DNA from: Micromonospora ferruginea
Lineage (GTDB): Bacteria > Actinomycetota > Actinomycetes > Mycobacteriales > Micromonosporaceae
Length of the DNA: 64,000 nt
NCBI RefSeq assembly: GCF_013694245.2
Contig: NZ_CP059322.2
Coordinates: 1,918,001-1,982,000, forward strand
Direction of reading: 5' to 3'
In this document: positions 46,851 through 56,659 of the stretch, piece after piece
Layout of the letters: every line of letters starts with the position of its first letter
Position numbering within the stretch: position 1 is the stretch's first letter
The notes under the pieces: model-generated
What the model saw: the letters and a program-made list of their open reading frames with translations, nothing else
Database searches by the model: none
Told to the model about the DNA's origin: nothing
Position numbers and translations under genes: made by a program

Positions 46851-47305
46851 GGCTGCGCAGTTGGTGGTTAGCCGGGCTGATGCTGGTCACCGGCGTGCTG
46901 GTGGGCGTCACCCAGGACGGGGTGGTGCCGGCCACGCTCGGCGTCGTGGGCTTCGTCGTGCTGGCGGTGCTGTTCTCGCCGCTGGCCTTCCCCCGGTCGC
47001 TGAGCGCGGCGGATGCACGCGCCCGCAGCGCGCGTGACGGCCGGCCGGTGGTCTACTGGCGACCCGGCTGCACCTACTGCCTGCGGTTGCGCCTGCGGCT
47101 GGGCCGGCGCGCGCGGCGGGCGTACTGGGTGGACATCTGGCGCGACCCGGCGGGAGCGGCGGCGGTCCGGGAGGTGACCGGCGGCGACGAGACCGTGCCG
47201 ACCGTGGCGCTGCCGGACGGGGCGGTGGTGAACCCCGACCCGGCCTGGTTGCGCGCGCGGCTCACGGCTTCCACCGGGGCTGCCGGCGGCGGCCGAGCTG
47301 ACTAG
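46847..47305 (+). CDS. Membrane-anchored glutaredoxin-like protein
   Basis: A 152-residue protein. Two hydrophobic segments (about 6-24 and 28-48) are followed by a glutaredoxin-like domain with WRPGCTYCLRLRLRL (CxxC at about 75-78) and TVPTVALPDG, the cis-Pro segment of thioredoxin folds. It may be a mycoredoxin-type disulfide reductase at the inner membrane face. ATG 46847 overlaps the stop of the FAD/Fe-S oxidoreductase, so the two are co-translated and may share a redox function. Confidence 0.85.
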   Translation: MRLRSWWLAGLMLVTGVLVGVTQDGVVPATLGVVGFVVLAVLFSPLAFPRSLSAADARARSARDGRPVVYWRPGCTYCLRLRLRLGRRARRAYWVDIWRDPAGAAAVREVTGGDETVPTVALPDGAVVNPDPAWLRARLTASTGAAGGGRAD

Positions 47306-47314
47306 GGTCGACCC

Positions 47315-47695
47315 ATGCACCGGTCCCGGCTCTACGCACTGATCATCGACGCGCCCCAGGAGTCGGCCGGGGAGGTCACCGCGTTCTGGTCCGCCGCGCT
47401 CGGCGCCCCGGTCCGCACCGACCCGGGCGAACCCGAGTTCACCGGACTGGCCGACGTGGTGCCCGGCTTGGTCACCGCCGTGCAGGCGGTCGACGACGCG
47501 CCCCGGCACCACCTCGACATCGAGACCGACGACGTGCCCGCCGAGGTGGAGCGGCTGCGCGGGCTGGGCGCCACGCCGGTCTCCCGCTGGCAGGACTGCC
47601 ACGTGCTGCGCGCGCCCGGCGGCCACCTGGTCTGCGTGATCCCGGTGGCCAGTGACCGGGAGCTGTTCGAGTCCACCGCCACCCGCTGGCCCTGA
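47315..47695 (+). CDS. VOC family protein (glyoxalase-like)
   Basis: A 126-residue single-chain VOC protein. It reads LYALIIDAPQESAGEVTAFWSAALG at the start, then HHLDIETDDVPAEVERLRGLGATPV and LRAPGGHLVCVIPV, matching the actinobacterial glyoxalase-like group. Metal ligands are uncertain. It follows the redox pair by 10 bp and may belong to that operon. The substrate is unknown. Confidence 0.85.
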   Translation: MHRSRLYALIIDAPQESAGEVTAFWSAALGAPVRTDPGEPEFTGLADVVPGLVTAVQAVDDAPRHHLDIETDDVPAEVERLRGLGATPVSRWQDCHVLRAPGGHLVCVIPVASDRELFESTATRWP

Positions 47696-47727
47696 GCCGC
47701 CGGCGCGGGCCGGGGTGAGGCGGACGG

Positions 47728-47764
47728 ACCGGAGCCCCGGCCGTCGGACGGCCGGGGCTCCGGT
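47728..47764. terminator. Bidirectional terminator between the VOC gene and the GH81 gene
   Basis: Perfect 18-bp arms (ACCGGAGCCCCGGCCGTC and its complement) around a single central base, between convergent stops at 47695 and 47770. Confidence 0.85.
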
Positions 47765-47769
47765 CGGTG

Positions 47770-50700
47770 TCACGCGCCGAAGGGCAGGGTGACGGTCGAG
47801 CGGTCGCCGACACCGAGGCTGGTCGGGGCGCCGCCGATGGCGTTCCACACCTCCACGGTCACCGTGCCGCCGGCCAGGTCACCGAGCGTCCCGACGCCCG
47901 ACTGGAGACCCCGGTCCTGGGTGTAGTGCTCCCAACCCGGCACCGGGTCGGTGGCCCAGTACTGGTAGGTCTCCACCCGGTCGGCGCTGCCGTCGCCGGT
48001 CAGGTCGTAGGAGACCCGGACGTGGGTGCCGTTGCCCACCGCCGTGCCGGCGTCCAGGAGCAGGTCGAACCGGGTCGCCCCGCCGGTGTAGCGGGCGGTC
48101 AGACCGGTGGCGGTGAACACCAGGTGGTCGCCGCCGGCCGCCGGCACGGTCGCGGCGCCGGAGGCCCCGGCCGTGCCGGCCAGCCCGGCCGGGGAGACCA
48201 GGTGCCGCTCGGCGGTGAACCCGCCCGCCGCCGGTGGCGTGGTGGTGGCGGTGGTGCCGCCGGCGTACGGCAGGACCAGGCGGGACGCGTCACCGATGCC
48301 GAGCGAGGTGCCGCCGGCGCCGATCGCGTTCCACACCTCGATCCGGACCGTGCCGCCGGACAGGTCGCCCAGCGTGCCGGTGGCCGAGGCCAGGCCCTGC
48401 GTCTGCCGGTAGTGCTCCACGCCGGTGACCGGGTCGGTGGCGTAGTACCGGTAGGTCTCCACCCGGTCGAAGGTGCCGTCGCCGGTCAGGTCGTACGAGA
48501 CCCGGGTCTGGACGCCGTTGCCGACCGCGGTGCCCGCGTCGACGGCCAGGTCGAAAGCGGTGTTCCCGCCGGTGTACGTGCCGGTCAGCCCGGTGGCGGT
48601 GAACACCTGCGGGTTGGCCGGCGACCCGTCGTGGTTGCCGTTGGCCGCGGCCACCGTCACGGTGCCCGCCGGGCCGGCCGTGCCGCCCAGCTCCCCGCCG
48701 GAGCGCAGGTAGCGGGTCGGCTCCAGCGGCGTCGGGGTGCTCGGGCTCGGGCTCGGGCCGGTCGGCGTCGGCGTCGGGCTGGCGCTGGTCGGCGTCGGGC
48801 TCGGCGTGGTCGGCGTCGGGGTCGGCGTGGTCGGGGTGGGCGTGGGCGTCCCGGTCGGCGGGGGACCGGTCGGCACCGTCACCCCACCGGTGGCGCTGCC
48901 GCCGCTCCAGGTGTACGCCCCGGAGGTGACGGTCTTGCCGGCCGGCACGGCCAGCGTGGTGCCGTCGGAGAACGTGACGGTCAGCGGCGACGCGGTGATG
49001 TTCGACGCCACGTAGGTGCGCTCGGTGCCCTTCTTGAACACCTTCGCCAGCGGGTGGTTCGCGGTGACCGAGGAGTCCACCGTGCCGAGCGCGGCCAGGT
49101 TGCGGATCCAGTGGAACGTGTGCGCCTTGCTCTCGCCCTCCTCGCTGGCGAAGGTGCTGTTGGCCCGGAAGTTGCGCAGCGCCTGGTCGCCGTCGCCGAG
49201 GGCGAGGAACTCCCAGATGATGTCCTGCCACACCGTCGGTGGGCCGCCCTTGTTGGCGAGCAGCTCCGCGTAGTTGGCCTTGACGTACTCCGGGTACTCG
49301 CCGAGGTAGAGGTGGCCGCCGGTGATGGGCAGCATGTTGATGCCCTGGATCATCTCCGGCGCGGACGAGAACCAGGTGGCGTACGCGCCGCCGTCGCCCC
49401 ACACCATGCCGACGGTCTTGTGCAGGAAACCGGTCGGGAAGTTCTCGTCGTGCACGTCGAACCAGTATTCCGAGATGGCCGCGGACTGGGTGGTCCACAG
49501 GTAGACGCCGGCGTCACGAACGGCGGTGTTGCCGGTGGCCTGGCCCCACTGGATCAGCGCGTTGGCGAAGTTCATCCCCTCGGACGAGGACTCCTGGTTG
49601 TTGCCGGCGAAGAACGGCGCCAGCCCGGAGGCCCAGTCGTGGCCCGCGTAGATGTCGAAGTCCCGCAGGTAGGGGAAGCGGTTGTCGGCGCGGTCGTAGT
49701 TGTTGGCGTCGCGGATCAGCAGGTCGACCATGCCGCCGTAGCGGGTGTCGTCGGCCCAGCCGGGGTCGAACTTGGCCAGCGTGGCCGCCGCGGCGATGAA
49801 GTAGCCGTAGTGGAAGTGGTGGTCGTTGAGGTCCTCGTCGGAGCCGTACGAGGCGGGGTAGCCGATCAGCGTGCCCCAGTTGCGGTCGTAGTAGAAGAGC
49901 TGGCTGGTCTCGCCGGAGGAGGCGGTGAGCCAGTTGGTGAGCCGGGCCTTCATGGCCGCGACGGCCTTGTCCCGCACCGGGGCCAGCCCGAGCTGGTCGG
50001 CGATCTCGGCGATCCGGGCGGCCCGGCCGAGGCCCTTGCCGGCCCAGTAGGTGTCCTGGCCGCTGATCCCCTCCGGGTTGGCCAGCTCGGCGTTGAGGTA
50101 GTTGGTGACCGTGCTCAGGTCCGCGCCGGTGGAGTCGCCCACCGCCGGCACCTCGGGCAGCACGCCGGTGAAGCGCATCGAGGTGGTGAACGACGGCACG
50201 CCGGCGAGCACCCGCATGGCGCCGCGCGGCGAGACGTACGTCGGGGTGATCGGGGTGGCGCCGGTGAGGCTGCGCCACTGGTGCGGGTAGAGCGCCACCA
50301 CGGTCTTCGTCTCGGTGCCCTCGCGGGGCGTGGTGGTGAACGCGTAGGTGGTGCGCACCGAACCGGTCGCCGGGTCGTACGCGTAGCTCATCCGGGTGCC
50401 GGTGACGTGCGCGTGCGCGTACCGGCCGTAGGTGTCGGCCAGGGCGGCCTTGTCCGCGCCGCCGGGCAGTACCGCGACCGAGAAGTAGCCCTTGCCGGCC
50501 AGCGTGGAGCTGATCCCGGCGCCGTTGACGGTCCACGTCGAGCCGGTCGGCCCGTACGCGACGTAGTCGTGGCCGTTGACCGTGAAGCCGATGGTGGCGT
50601 CGGAGTTGCGCCACACGGTGGGCGTCGCGGTGGCGGTGAGCTGCGCGGCGCCGCCGCCGGTGACGGTGTAGTAGCTGAACGGCAGGCCGTGGCCGATGGT

Positions 50701-51204
50701 GGCCCGCATGCTCCGGCTGCCGTCGCTCCAGTCCGCGGTGACCGTCCAGTCCGTCCAGTCGGCGGCCTTGACCACCGGCGCGGCCAGCCCGGCCACCCCG
50801 ACCCGGACGTCCTCGGTGTACGGGTAGTGGTACTCACCGACGCCGGTGGCGGTGCCGCTGATCGCCGGCGTGGTGGTGTAGGACAGCCCCAGCCCGTTGT
50901 TCTCGGCCTTGAACGCCAGCGGGTGGGCCTGGAGGTTCTCGCTGCCTCCGCAGGTGTTGCGCTTCCAGATCAGCGACGACCACCAGTCGTTGGTGGGGAT
51001 CGCGCCGGCCGGGGCGTCCGCGGTGGCGAAGATCCGGGGGTTGGTGCTGACCGTGCCGCAGCCCTTGGGCAGTACGGCGCCGGGCGGCAGCGTCTCGGTG
51101 TAGCTGCCCGCGCCGACGGTGCCGGCGGCGGCCGTGCCGCCACCGCCGACCACGACGCCGAGGAGGCCGGCCGCGAGCACGGAGACGGCGGCGAGGGCGG
51201 TCAC
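47770..51204 (-). CDS. Secreted GH81 endo-beta-1,3-glucanase with two C-terminal beta-domains
   Basis: A 1144-residue secreted glucanase. The GH81 catalytic part (about 40-720) has DEDLNDHHFHYGYF and NNQESSSEGMN, where the acidic residues serve as acid/base and nucleophile. A Thr/Pro linker (PTPTPTT-type) leads to two similar ~125-residue domains (YDLTGDGTFDRVETYRY, YDLTGDGSADRVETYQY), probably glucan-binding (CBM56-like; tentative). The frame has no good start: GTG 51204 gives a signal peptide lacking its basic end, while RRRRRR and an SD-preceded ATG (51284) lie upstream in another frame. This suggests a one-base frameshift at the N-terminus. Regulated by a promoter with two AGAGCGCTCT operators. 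Confidence 0.9.
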   Translation of the reverse strand: MTALAAVSVLAAGLLGVVVGGGGTAAAGTVGAGSYTETLPPGAVLPKGCGTVSTNPRIFATADAPAGAIPTNDWWSSLIWKRNTCGGSENLQAHPLAFKAENNGLGLSYTTTPAISGTATGVGEYHYPYTEDVRVGVAGLAAPVVKAADWTDWTVTADWSDGSRSMRATIGHGLPFSYYTVTGGGAAQLTATATPTVWRNSDATIGFTVNGHDYVAYGPTGSTWTVNGAGISSTLAGKGYFSVAVLPGGADKAALADTYGRYAHAHVTGTRMSYAYDPATGSVRTTYAFTTTPREGTETKTVVALYPHQWRSLTGATPITPTYVSPRGAMRVLAGVPSFTTSMRFTGVLPEVPAVGDSTGADLSTVTNYLNAELANPEGISGQDTYWAGKGLGRAARIAEIADQLGLAPVRDKAVAAMKARLTNWLTASSGETSQLFYYDRNWGTLIGYPASYGSDEDLNDHHFHYGYFIAAAATLAKFDPGWADDTRYGGMVDLLIRDANNYDRADNRFPYLRDFDIYAGHDWASGLAPFFAGNNQESSSEGMNFANALIQWGQATGNTAVRDAGVYLWTTQSAAISEYWFDVHDENFPTGFLHKTVGMVWGDGGAYATWFSSAPEMIQGINMLPITGGHLYLGEYPEYVKANYAELLANKGGPPTVWQDIIWEFLALGDGDQALRNFRANSTFASEEGESKAHTFHWIRNLAALGTVDSSVTANHPLAKVFKKGTERTYVASNITASPLTVTFSDGTTLAVPAGKTVTSGAYTWSGGSATGGVTVPTGPPPTGTPTPTPTTPTPTPTTPSPTPTSASPTPTPTGPSPSPSTPTPLEPTRYLRSGGELGGTAGPAGTVTVAAANGNHDGSPANPQVFTATGLTGTYTGGNTAFDLAVDAGTAVGNGVQTRVSYDLTGDGTFDRVETYRYYATDPVTGVEHYRQTQGLASATGTLGDLSGGTVRIEVWNAIGAGGTSLGIGDASRLVLPYAGGTTATTTPPAAGGFTAERHLVSPAGLAGTAGASGAATVPAAGGDHLVFTATGLTARYTGGATRFDLLLDAGTAVGNGTHVRVSYDLTGDGSADRVETYQYWATDPVPGWEHYTQDRGLQSGVGTLGDLAGGTVTVEVWNAIGGAPTSLGVGDRSTVTLPFGA

Positions 51205-51336
51205 CCGCCGACGACGCCGGCGGGCGGGGACGGTACGGGAGCCGGCGGGGGTACGGGGGAGACGTCCCGCAGGGGGAGTGTCATGGAGGTCCCCTTCAGA
51301 GGAGAAGGTGGTGTTCGGAGTGTGGTCCGATCGTCG

Positions 51337-51350
51337 AGAGAGCGCTCTCT
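51337..51350. promoter_or_regulatory. Downstream operator of the GH81 promoter
   Basis: AGAGAGCGCTCTCT is a perfect 14-bp palindrome placed just after the predicted transcription start (about 51353, minus strand). It shares the GAGCGCTC core with CebR/LacI-type operators (TGGGAGCGCTCCCA) of streptomycetes. Confidence 0.75.
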
Positions 51351-51359
51351 TGAGAAGCG

Positions 51360-51388
51360 AGATTAGGTTCCGGTTACGCGTCCGTCAA
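51360..51388 (-). promoter_or_regulatory. Promoter of the GH81 glucanase gene
   Basis: On the minus strand TTGACG (51388-51383), a 17-nt spacer and TAATCT (51365-51360) form a strong sigma-70 promoter. It sits between two copies of the AGAGCGCTCT palindrome. Confidence 0.75.
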
Positions 51389-51403
51389 TGTCTCGTTACC
51401 AAA

Positions 51404-51415
51404 GAGAGCGCTCTC
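51404..51415. promoter_or_regulatory. Upstream operator of the GH81 promoter
   Basis: GAGAGCGCTCTC is a perfect 12-bp palindrome about 66 bp (centre to centre) from the downstream operator, consistent with repression by a dimeric or looped LacI-family regulator. Confidence 0.7.
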
Positions 51416-51591
51416 AGAGCCATGGGACGGCTCCCACGGGAACCGCCCGCCACGTCCCGCCGATCCACCGTGGACGCCTCACCCGACGCGGCCCCCACCC
51501 ACCTCCGTCGCCCCTCGTCCGCAGGCCCGGGTACGTGGAAACGCCGCAGGTGCCGACCCTCGCGGCCGCGTGGCTGTCCGGGCGCCCCGCT

Positions 51592-51747
51592 GGCACCCAT
51601 GGCGTCCCGGTCACCGTGCATTGGCCGCGCGAGTGGAACGTGGTCTGTGTCTGCGCGCCCCGCCGGCACCCATAGCGTCCCAGTCACCGCGCGAGTGGAA
51701 CGCCATGGGTGTCTGGGCTCCGTACCACCGTCATGGCGTCCACCCGA
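51592..51747. repeat. Palindromic repeat family B, two units plus a half unit
   Basis: Units 51592-51651 and 51665-51713 pair a GGCACCCAT(A/G)GCGTCCC left arm with a GAGTGGAACGNCATGGGTGTC-like right arm; a lone left arm follows at 51731-51747. They match the family at 12189-12354. They fill most of the gap between the GH81 promoter and the next gene's 3' end. Confidence 0.8.
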
Positions 51748-52453
51748 GCCGAGCGTCGATCAAGGAGTTCGTGTCAGCCCCGGGCTCACCCGGCGACACA
51801 AACCCCTTGCTCGACCCTCCCGTCCGGGGTGACCCGCCCACACTCGCCGATCTTGGAGTTGTGGCGCCCGGATTGCCGGGATCAGGTCTTTTGTCAACGA
51901 CCACAAGTCCAAGATCGAAGGGGTGGGGTGGCGGCGCGGGCGGGGTGGGGGTGAGGTCAGGCGGCGGAGGCGACGAGGGGTTCTCGCCGGCCGGCCGGTC
52001 GGCGTCGACGGGGTCGCCGGCTGCGGCGGTGAGGGTGTCGCCGGGATGAGTCGTGCCGGTCGCGGTGGACCCGGGCCGAGCAGCGGTGGAGTCGGCTGAA
52101 CCGGGTCGGGCAGCGGTGGAGGCCGGTGAACCGGGTCGGGTGGCGAGCACACCGGGCTGGGCGGCGGGCACACCGGGTCGGGCGGCGGTGAAGCCGGGCG
52201 AAGGTCGGACGGCCGTGGAGCCGGGTGAACCGGGTCGGGCGGCGGGTGAACCGGGTCGGGCGGCGGTCAGGCCGGCCTGGGCGGCGTTCCACGCGGGGCA
52301 CGGCCAGGCGGCCCCGGCGCAGCTCGGGCTGGCGCACGCCCGCTGCGCGTCGGGCTGGTGCGCGTCGGCGACCGCGGCGGACAGGTCCCACAGCAGTGGG
52401 TCGGTCACCTCCGCCGGACGGTCGGCGACACGGTCGGTCAGCGATCCGGACAT
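51731..52453 (-). CDS. Cys-motif protein with repetitive Pro/Ala/Gly tail that runs into repeat DNA
   Basis: A 240-residue protein. The N-terminal ~65 residues (SLTDRVADRPAEVTDPLLWDL, RACASPSCAGAAWPCPAWNAA) form a compact Cys-containing unit like that of the gene at 24438. The rest is low-complexity, built from ARPGSP-like repeats encoded by near-repeat DNA (CCGGGTCGGGCGGCGG). From about residue 180 the frame reads through palindromic repeat family A copy 3 (giving FDLGLVVVDKRPDPG) before stopping at 51731. The native protein probably ended earlier, so the tail may be repeat-derived. ATG 52453 lies in a GGGGGGATCGAAC context. Confidence 0.6.
   Translation of the reverse strand: MSGSLTDRVADRPAEVTDPLLWDLSAAVADAHQPDAQRACASPSCAGAAWPCPAWNAAQAGLTAARPGSPAARPGSPGSTAVRPSPGFTAARPGVPAAQPGVLATRPGSPASTAARPGSADSTAARPGSTATGTTHPGDTLTAAAGDPVDADRPAGENPSSPPPPDLTPTPPAPPPHPFDLGLVVVDKRPDPGNPGATTPRSASVGGSPRTGGSSKGFVSPGEPGADTNSLIDARLGWTP
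51845..51920. repeat. Palindromic repeat family A, copy 3
   Basis: A 76-bp element whose left 24-bp arm is identical to copies 1 and 2. The right arm (CCACAAGTCCAAGATCG core) pairs less well. It lies inside the 3' part of the frame at 51731-52453 and about 100 bp from family B units. Confidence 0.9.
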
Positions 52454-52549
52454 GTTCGATCCCCCCTGTGGTGAACGGCCCTGACCTGTTTCCGGAACCG
52501 GCCGCCGCCAAACCTGCGGATGATCGGGAACGGGCATAGGCTGGCCGGC

Positions 52550-53170
52550 GTGGCGAGGTACTACGACCTGCATCCGGACAATCCGCAGCCTCGGGTGATC
52601 CGGCAGGTGGTGGATCTGCTGCGCGCCGACGGGGTGATCGTCTACCCGACCGACTCGTGCTACGCCCTCGGCTGCCGGCTGGACAACAGGGCCGGCGTGG
52701 AGCGGATCCGCGAGATCCGGCGGCTGGACGAGCGGCACCCGTTCACGCTGGTGTGCGCCGACTTCGCCCAGCTCGGCCAGTTCGTCAAGCTCAGCAACGC
52801 GGTCTTCCGGCAGGTCAAGGCCGTGATCCCGGGCAGCTACACGTTCCTGCTCCCGGCCACCTCGGAGGTGCCCCGCCGGCTTCAGGACCCGCGGCGGCGG
52901 GTGGTCGGCGCGCGCGTGCCGAAGCACACCGTCACCCAGGCGCTGCTCGCCGAGCTGGGTGAGCCGCTGCTCTCCAGCACGCTGCTGCTCCCCGGTGAGG
53001 CGGAGCCGATGACCCAGGGCTGGGAGATCAAGGAACGCCTCGACCACCAGGTCGACGCCGTGGTGGACGCCGGCGACTGCGGGCTGGAGCCCACCACCGT
53101 GGTGGACCTCTCCGGGGACGAGCCGGAGATCCTGCGCCGGGGCGTCGGCGACCCGTCCCGCTTCGAGTAG
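52550..53170 (+). CDS. L-threonylcarbamoyladenylate synthase family protein (YciO/Sua5/YrdC)
   Basis: A 206-residue YrdC-fold protein. Seen are GVIVYPTDSCYALGCRLDNRAGVERI, KVKAVIPGSYTFLLPAT-type core and KHTVTQALLAELGEPLLSSTLLLPG. Sua5/TsaC members make threonylcarbamoyl-AMP for t6A tRNA modification; YciO paralogues have a weaker related activity. The short C-terminus (RRGVGDPSRFE) lacks the Sua5 extra domain and is closer to YciO. GTG 52550 starts the family N-terminus VARYYDLHPDNP; ATG 52520 lies in the weaker upstream region. Confidence 0.85.
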   Translation: MARYYDLHPDNPQPRVIRQVVDLLRADGVIVYPTDSCYALGCRLDNRAGVERIREIRRLDERHPFTLVCADFAQLGQFVKLSNAVFRQVKAVIPGSYTFLLPATSEVPRRLQDPRRRVVGARVPKHTVTQALLAELGEPLLSSTLLLPGEAEPMTQGWEIKERLDHQVDAVVDAGDCGLEPTTVVDLSGDEPEILRRGVGDPSRFE

Positions 53171-53246
53171 TGATCGGGCCGTTCCGGCCCACCCGGTCGT
53201 GCCGTGCGGCACGGTGGACCCGGCGGACGGCGACGGGGGTACGGGC

Positions 53247-54821
53247 GTGAGCGCACTCGTGCTGATCACGGTGCTCGGGGTCACCGTGCTCGTCGGCACC
53301 ACCATCGGCGGCCGGTACAGCGTCGCGCCGCCGGTGCTGCTCATCTCGATGGGCGCGCTGCTCGGCCTGCTGCCGCCGTTCGAGAACGTGGTCCTCGAAC
53401 CCGAGGTGGTGCTGGTGCTGTTCCTCCCGGCGATCCTCTACCGGGAGAGCCTGGTGATCAGCCTGCGGGAGATCCGCGCCAACCTCGCGGTGATCGTGTT
53501 GCTGGCCGTCGCGCTGGTGATCATCACGATGGTGGCGGTCGCGTACGTCGCGCAGGCTCTCGGTGTGGAACCGGCCGCGGCGTGGGTGCTGGGCGCGGTC
53601 CTGGCGCCCACCGACGCCGCCGCGGTCGCCGGCCTGGCCAAGCGGATGCCGCGCGGCATCCTCACCACGCTGCGCGCGGAGAGCCTGGTCAACGACGGTA
53701 CGGCGTTGGTGCTGTTCGCGGTGGCGGCGGGCGTGATCGCGGGCGGGCGGGTGCCCGGGGCGTTCTCGCTCACCGGCCAGTTCGTCGGCAAGTCGCTGGG
53801 CGGGGTCGCCGCCGGGTTGCTCGTCGGCGGGCTGGTGGTGCTGATCCGTAAGCACGTCGACGACCCGATGCGCGAGGGCGGGCTGAGCATCCTGACCCCC
53901 TTCGTGGCGTTCCTGCTCGCCGACGCGGCGCACGCCAGTGGGGTGCTCGCGGTGGTGGTGTCCGGCCTGCTGCTGTCGTACGCGGGGCCCCGGGTGATCC
54001 GGGCCCGCTCCCGGGTCACCGCCTACGCGTTCTGGGACCTGTCCACCTTCATGATCAACGGTAGCCTGTTCGTGCTGCTCGGCATGCAGGTGCCGGGCTC
54101 GCTGCGCAGCATCACCAGTCACTCGCCGGCCGCCTCGTTCGGCATCGCGGTGCTCGTCGCGCTGGTCGTGGTGGTGACCCGGCTGGGCTGGGTGCACCTG
54201 TCCGTGTCCGCCCTGCAGGGCGTCGACCGGCGGGAGTCGCGTCGGTCGGCGCACTTCGACGCCCGGATGCGTACCGCCGCGGGCTGGGCCGGTTTCCGGG
54301 GCGCGGTCTCGCTCGCCGCGGCGCTGGCGGTGCCGGTCACCATGCACGACGGCAGCCGTGTGCACGAGCGCGATCTGATCATCTTCGTCACCGTGGTGGT
54401 GATCGTGCTGATCATGGTGGTGCAGGGCACCACGCTGCCGGCGGTGGTGAGCTGGGCCGGCCTGACCGGCGACCGGGAACGTGAGGACGAGGTGCGCCGG
54501 GCGCGGATCCGGGCTACCGAGGCGGCGCTGGAGGCGTTGCCGTCGGTCGCCGCCGACCTGGGCGTCGCGCCGGACGCCGTGGACCGGCTGCGTGCCGGCT
54601 ACCAGGACCACCTGGCGGACGTCCGCAACCCGCGCAGCGAGGAGGCGGACCGCGAGCGGGAGATGGTCCGCCGGTTGCAGTTGGAGATGCTGGACCGCAA
54701 GCGGCAGGCGGTCACCCGGCTGCGCAACACCAACCAGATCGACGACGCGGTGCTGCGGGAACTCCAGGCGGCCACCGACATCGAGGAGATCCGGCTGCTC
54801 GGCCCGGAGTTGGAGGACTGA
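53247..54821 (+). CDS. Na+/H+ antiporter, CPA1 family (NhaP-like)
   Basis: A 524-residue protein with about 12 TM helices over the first 400 residues. Seen are VVLVLFLPAILYRESL, VLAPTDAAAVAGL (the paired Asp region), ESLVNDGTALVLFAVAAG (NDG ion-binding motif) and WAGFRGAVSLAAALAVP. The cytoplasmic tail (410-524) is helical and charged. It exchanges Na+ or K+ for H+ to control pH and salt. GTG 53247 follows GGGGGT. It converges on the xylanase gene across a hairpin terminator. Confidence 0.92.
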   Translation: MSALVLITVLGVTVLVGTTIGGRYSVAPPVLLISMGALLGLLPPFENVVLEPEVVLVLFLPAILYRESLVISLREIRANLAVIVLLAVALVIITMVAVAYVAQALGVEPAAAWVLGAVLAPTDAAAVAGLAKRMPRGILTTLRAESLVNDGTALVLFAVAAGVIAGGRVPGAFSLTGQFVGKSLGGVAAGLLVGGLVVLIRKHVDDPMREGGLSILTPFVAFLLADAAHASGVLAVVVSGLLLSYAGPRVIRARSRVTAYAFWDLSTFMINGSLFVLLGMQVPGSLRSITSHSPAASFGIAVLVALVVVVTRLGWVHLSVSALQGVDRRESRRSAHFDARMRTAAGWAGFRGAVSLAAALAVPVTMHDGSRVHERDLIIFVTVVVIVLIMVVQGTTLPAVVSWAGLTGDREREDEVRRARIRATEAALEALPSVAADLGVAPDAVDRLRAGYQDHLADVRNPRSEEADREREMVRRLQLEMLDRKRQAVTRLRNTNQIDDAVLRELQAATDIEEIRLLGPELED

Positions 54822-54824
54822 GCG

Positions 54825-54863
54825 CCGTGGCCCGGCGCGACGGGATGCCGCGCCGGACCACGG
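54825..54863. terminator. Bidirectional terminator between antiporter and xylanase genes
   Basis: 15-bp arms (CCGTGGCCCGGCGCG and near-complement, one mismatch) with a 9-nt loop between the two convergent stops. Confidence 0.75.
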
Positions 54864-54870
54864 GCGGTGC

Positions 54871-56325
<1,455 letters not shown>

Positions 56326-56461
56326 CTAGCCTGACCAATGGGATGGTCCACCTCGACCACCGCCCACCACGGTGTCGGCTCGGCCGCGGCCGCCCGGAGG
56401 CCGCGTGGGTGGGGAGTGACTCCCCGTCACCGTGGAGTGATCGAAGCGAATCTCTGCCGGG

Positions 56462-56490
56462 AGCCTACCGGAAGCGTTCCGAAAACTTAA
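56462..56490 (-). promoter_or_regulatory. Candidate xylanase promoter with overlapping palindrome
   Basis: On the minus strand TTAAGT (56490-56485), a 17-nt spacer and TAGGCT (56467-56462) form a weak promoter. An inverted repeat AGCGTT...AACGCT (56473-56494) containing CCGAAAACTT overlaps the -35 and spacer. Confidence 0.45.
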
Positions 56491-56546
56491 CGCTCTCGAT
56501 GTCTCTATTCACCCCGGGGCGCGCGGGTCGGGCCGGTCGCCGGGCT

Positions 56547-56559
56547 CCGAAACTTTCGG
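56547..56559. promoter_or_regulatory. CCGAAACTTTCGG palindrome (xylanase-type operator)
   Basis: A perfect 13-bp palindrome in the gap between the xylanase and S1 protease genes. GAAA-N-TTTC palindromes have been reported upstream of streptomycete xylanase genes; an imperfect relative lies at 56480-56488. It is the clearest element in the otherwise gene-free 346-bp gap 56314-56659. Confidence 0.55.
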
Positions 56560-56659
56560 CCCGCTGCCCGGCGTCCGACGACGGTCGGCGGTTGAACCCG
56601 GGCGGCCCAGGGTCGATGCTGGCAGGACATCGATTATTGCCGATGCAGGAGGTTTCCCG

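Noticed and set aside
47767..51366. 1199-residue plus-strand frame opposite GH81
   Set aside because: Composition is Gly/Arg/Val repeats with no domain; the minus-strand GH81 has catalytic motifs and a promoter.
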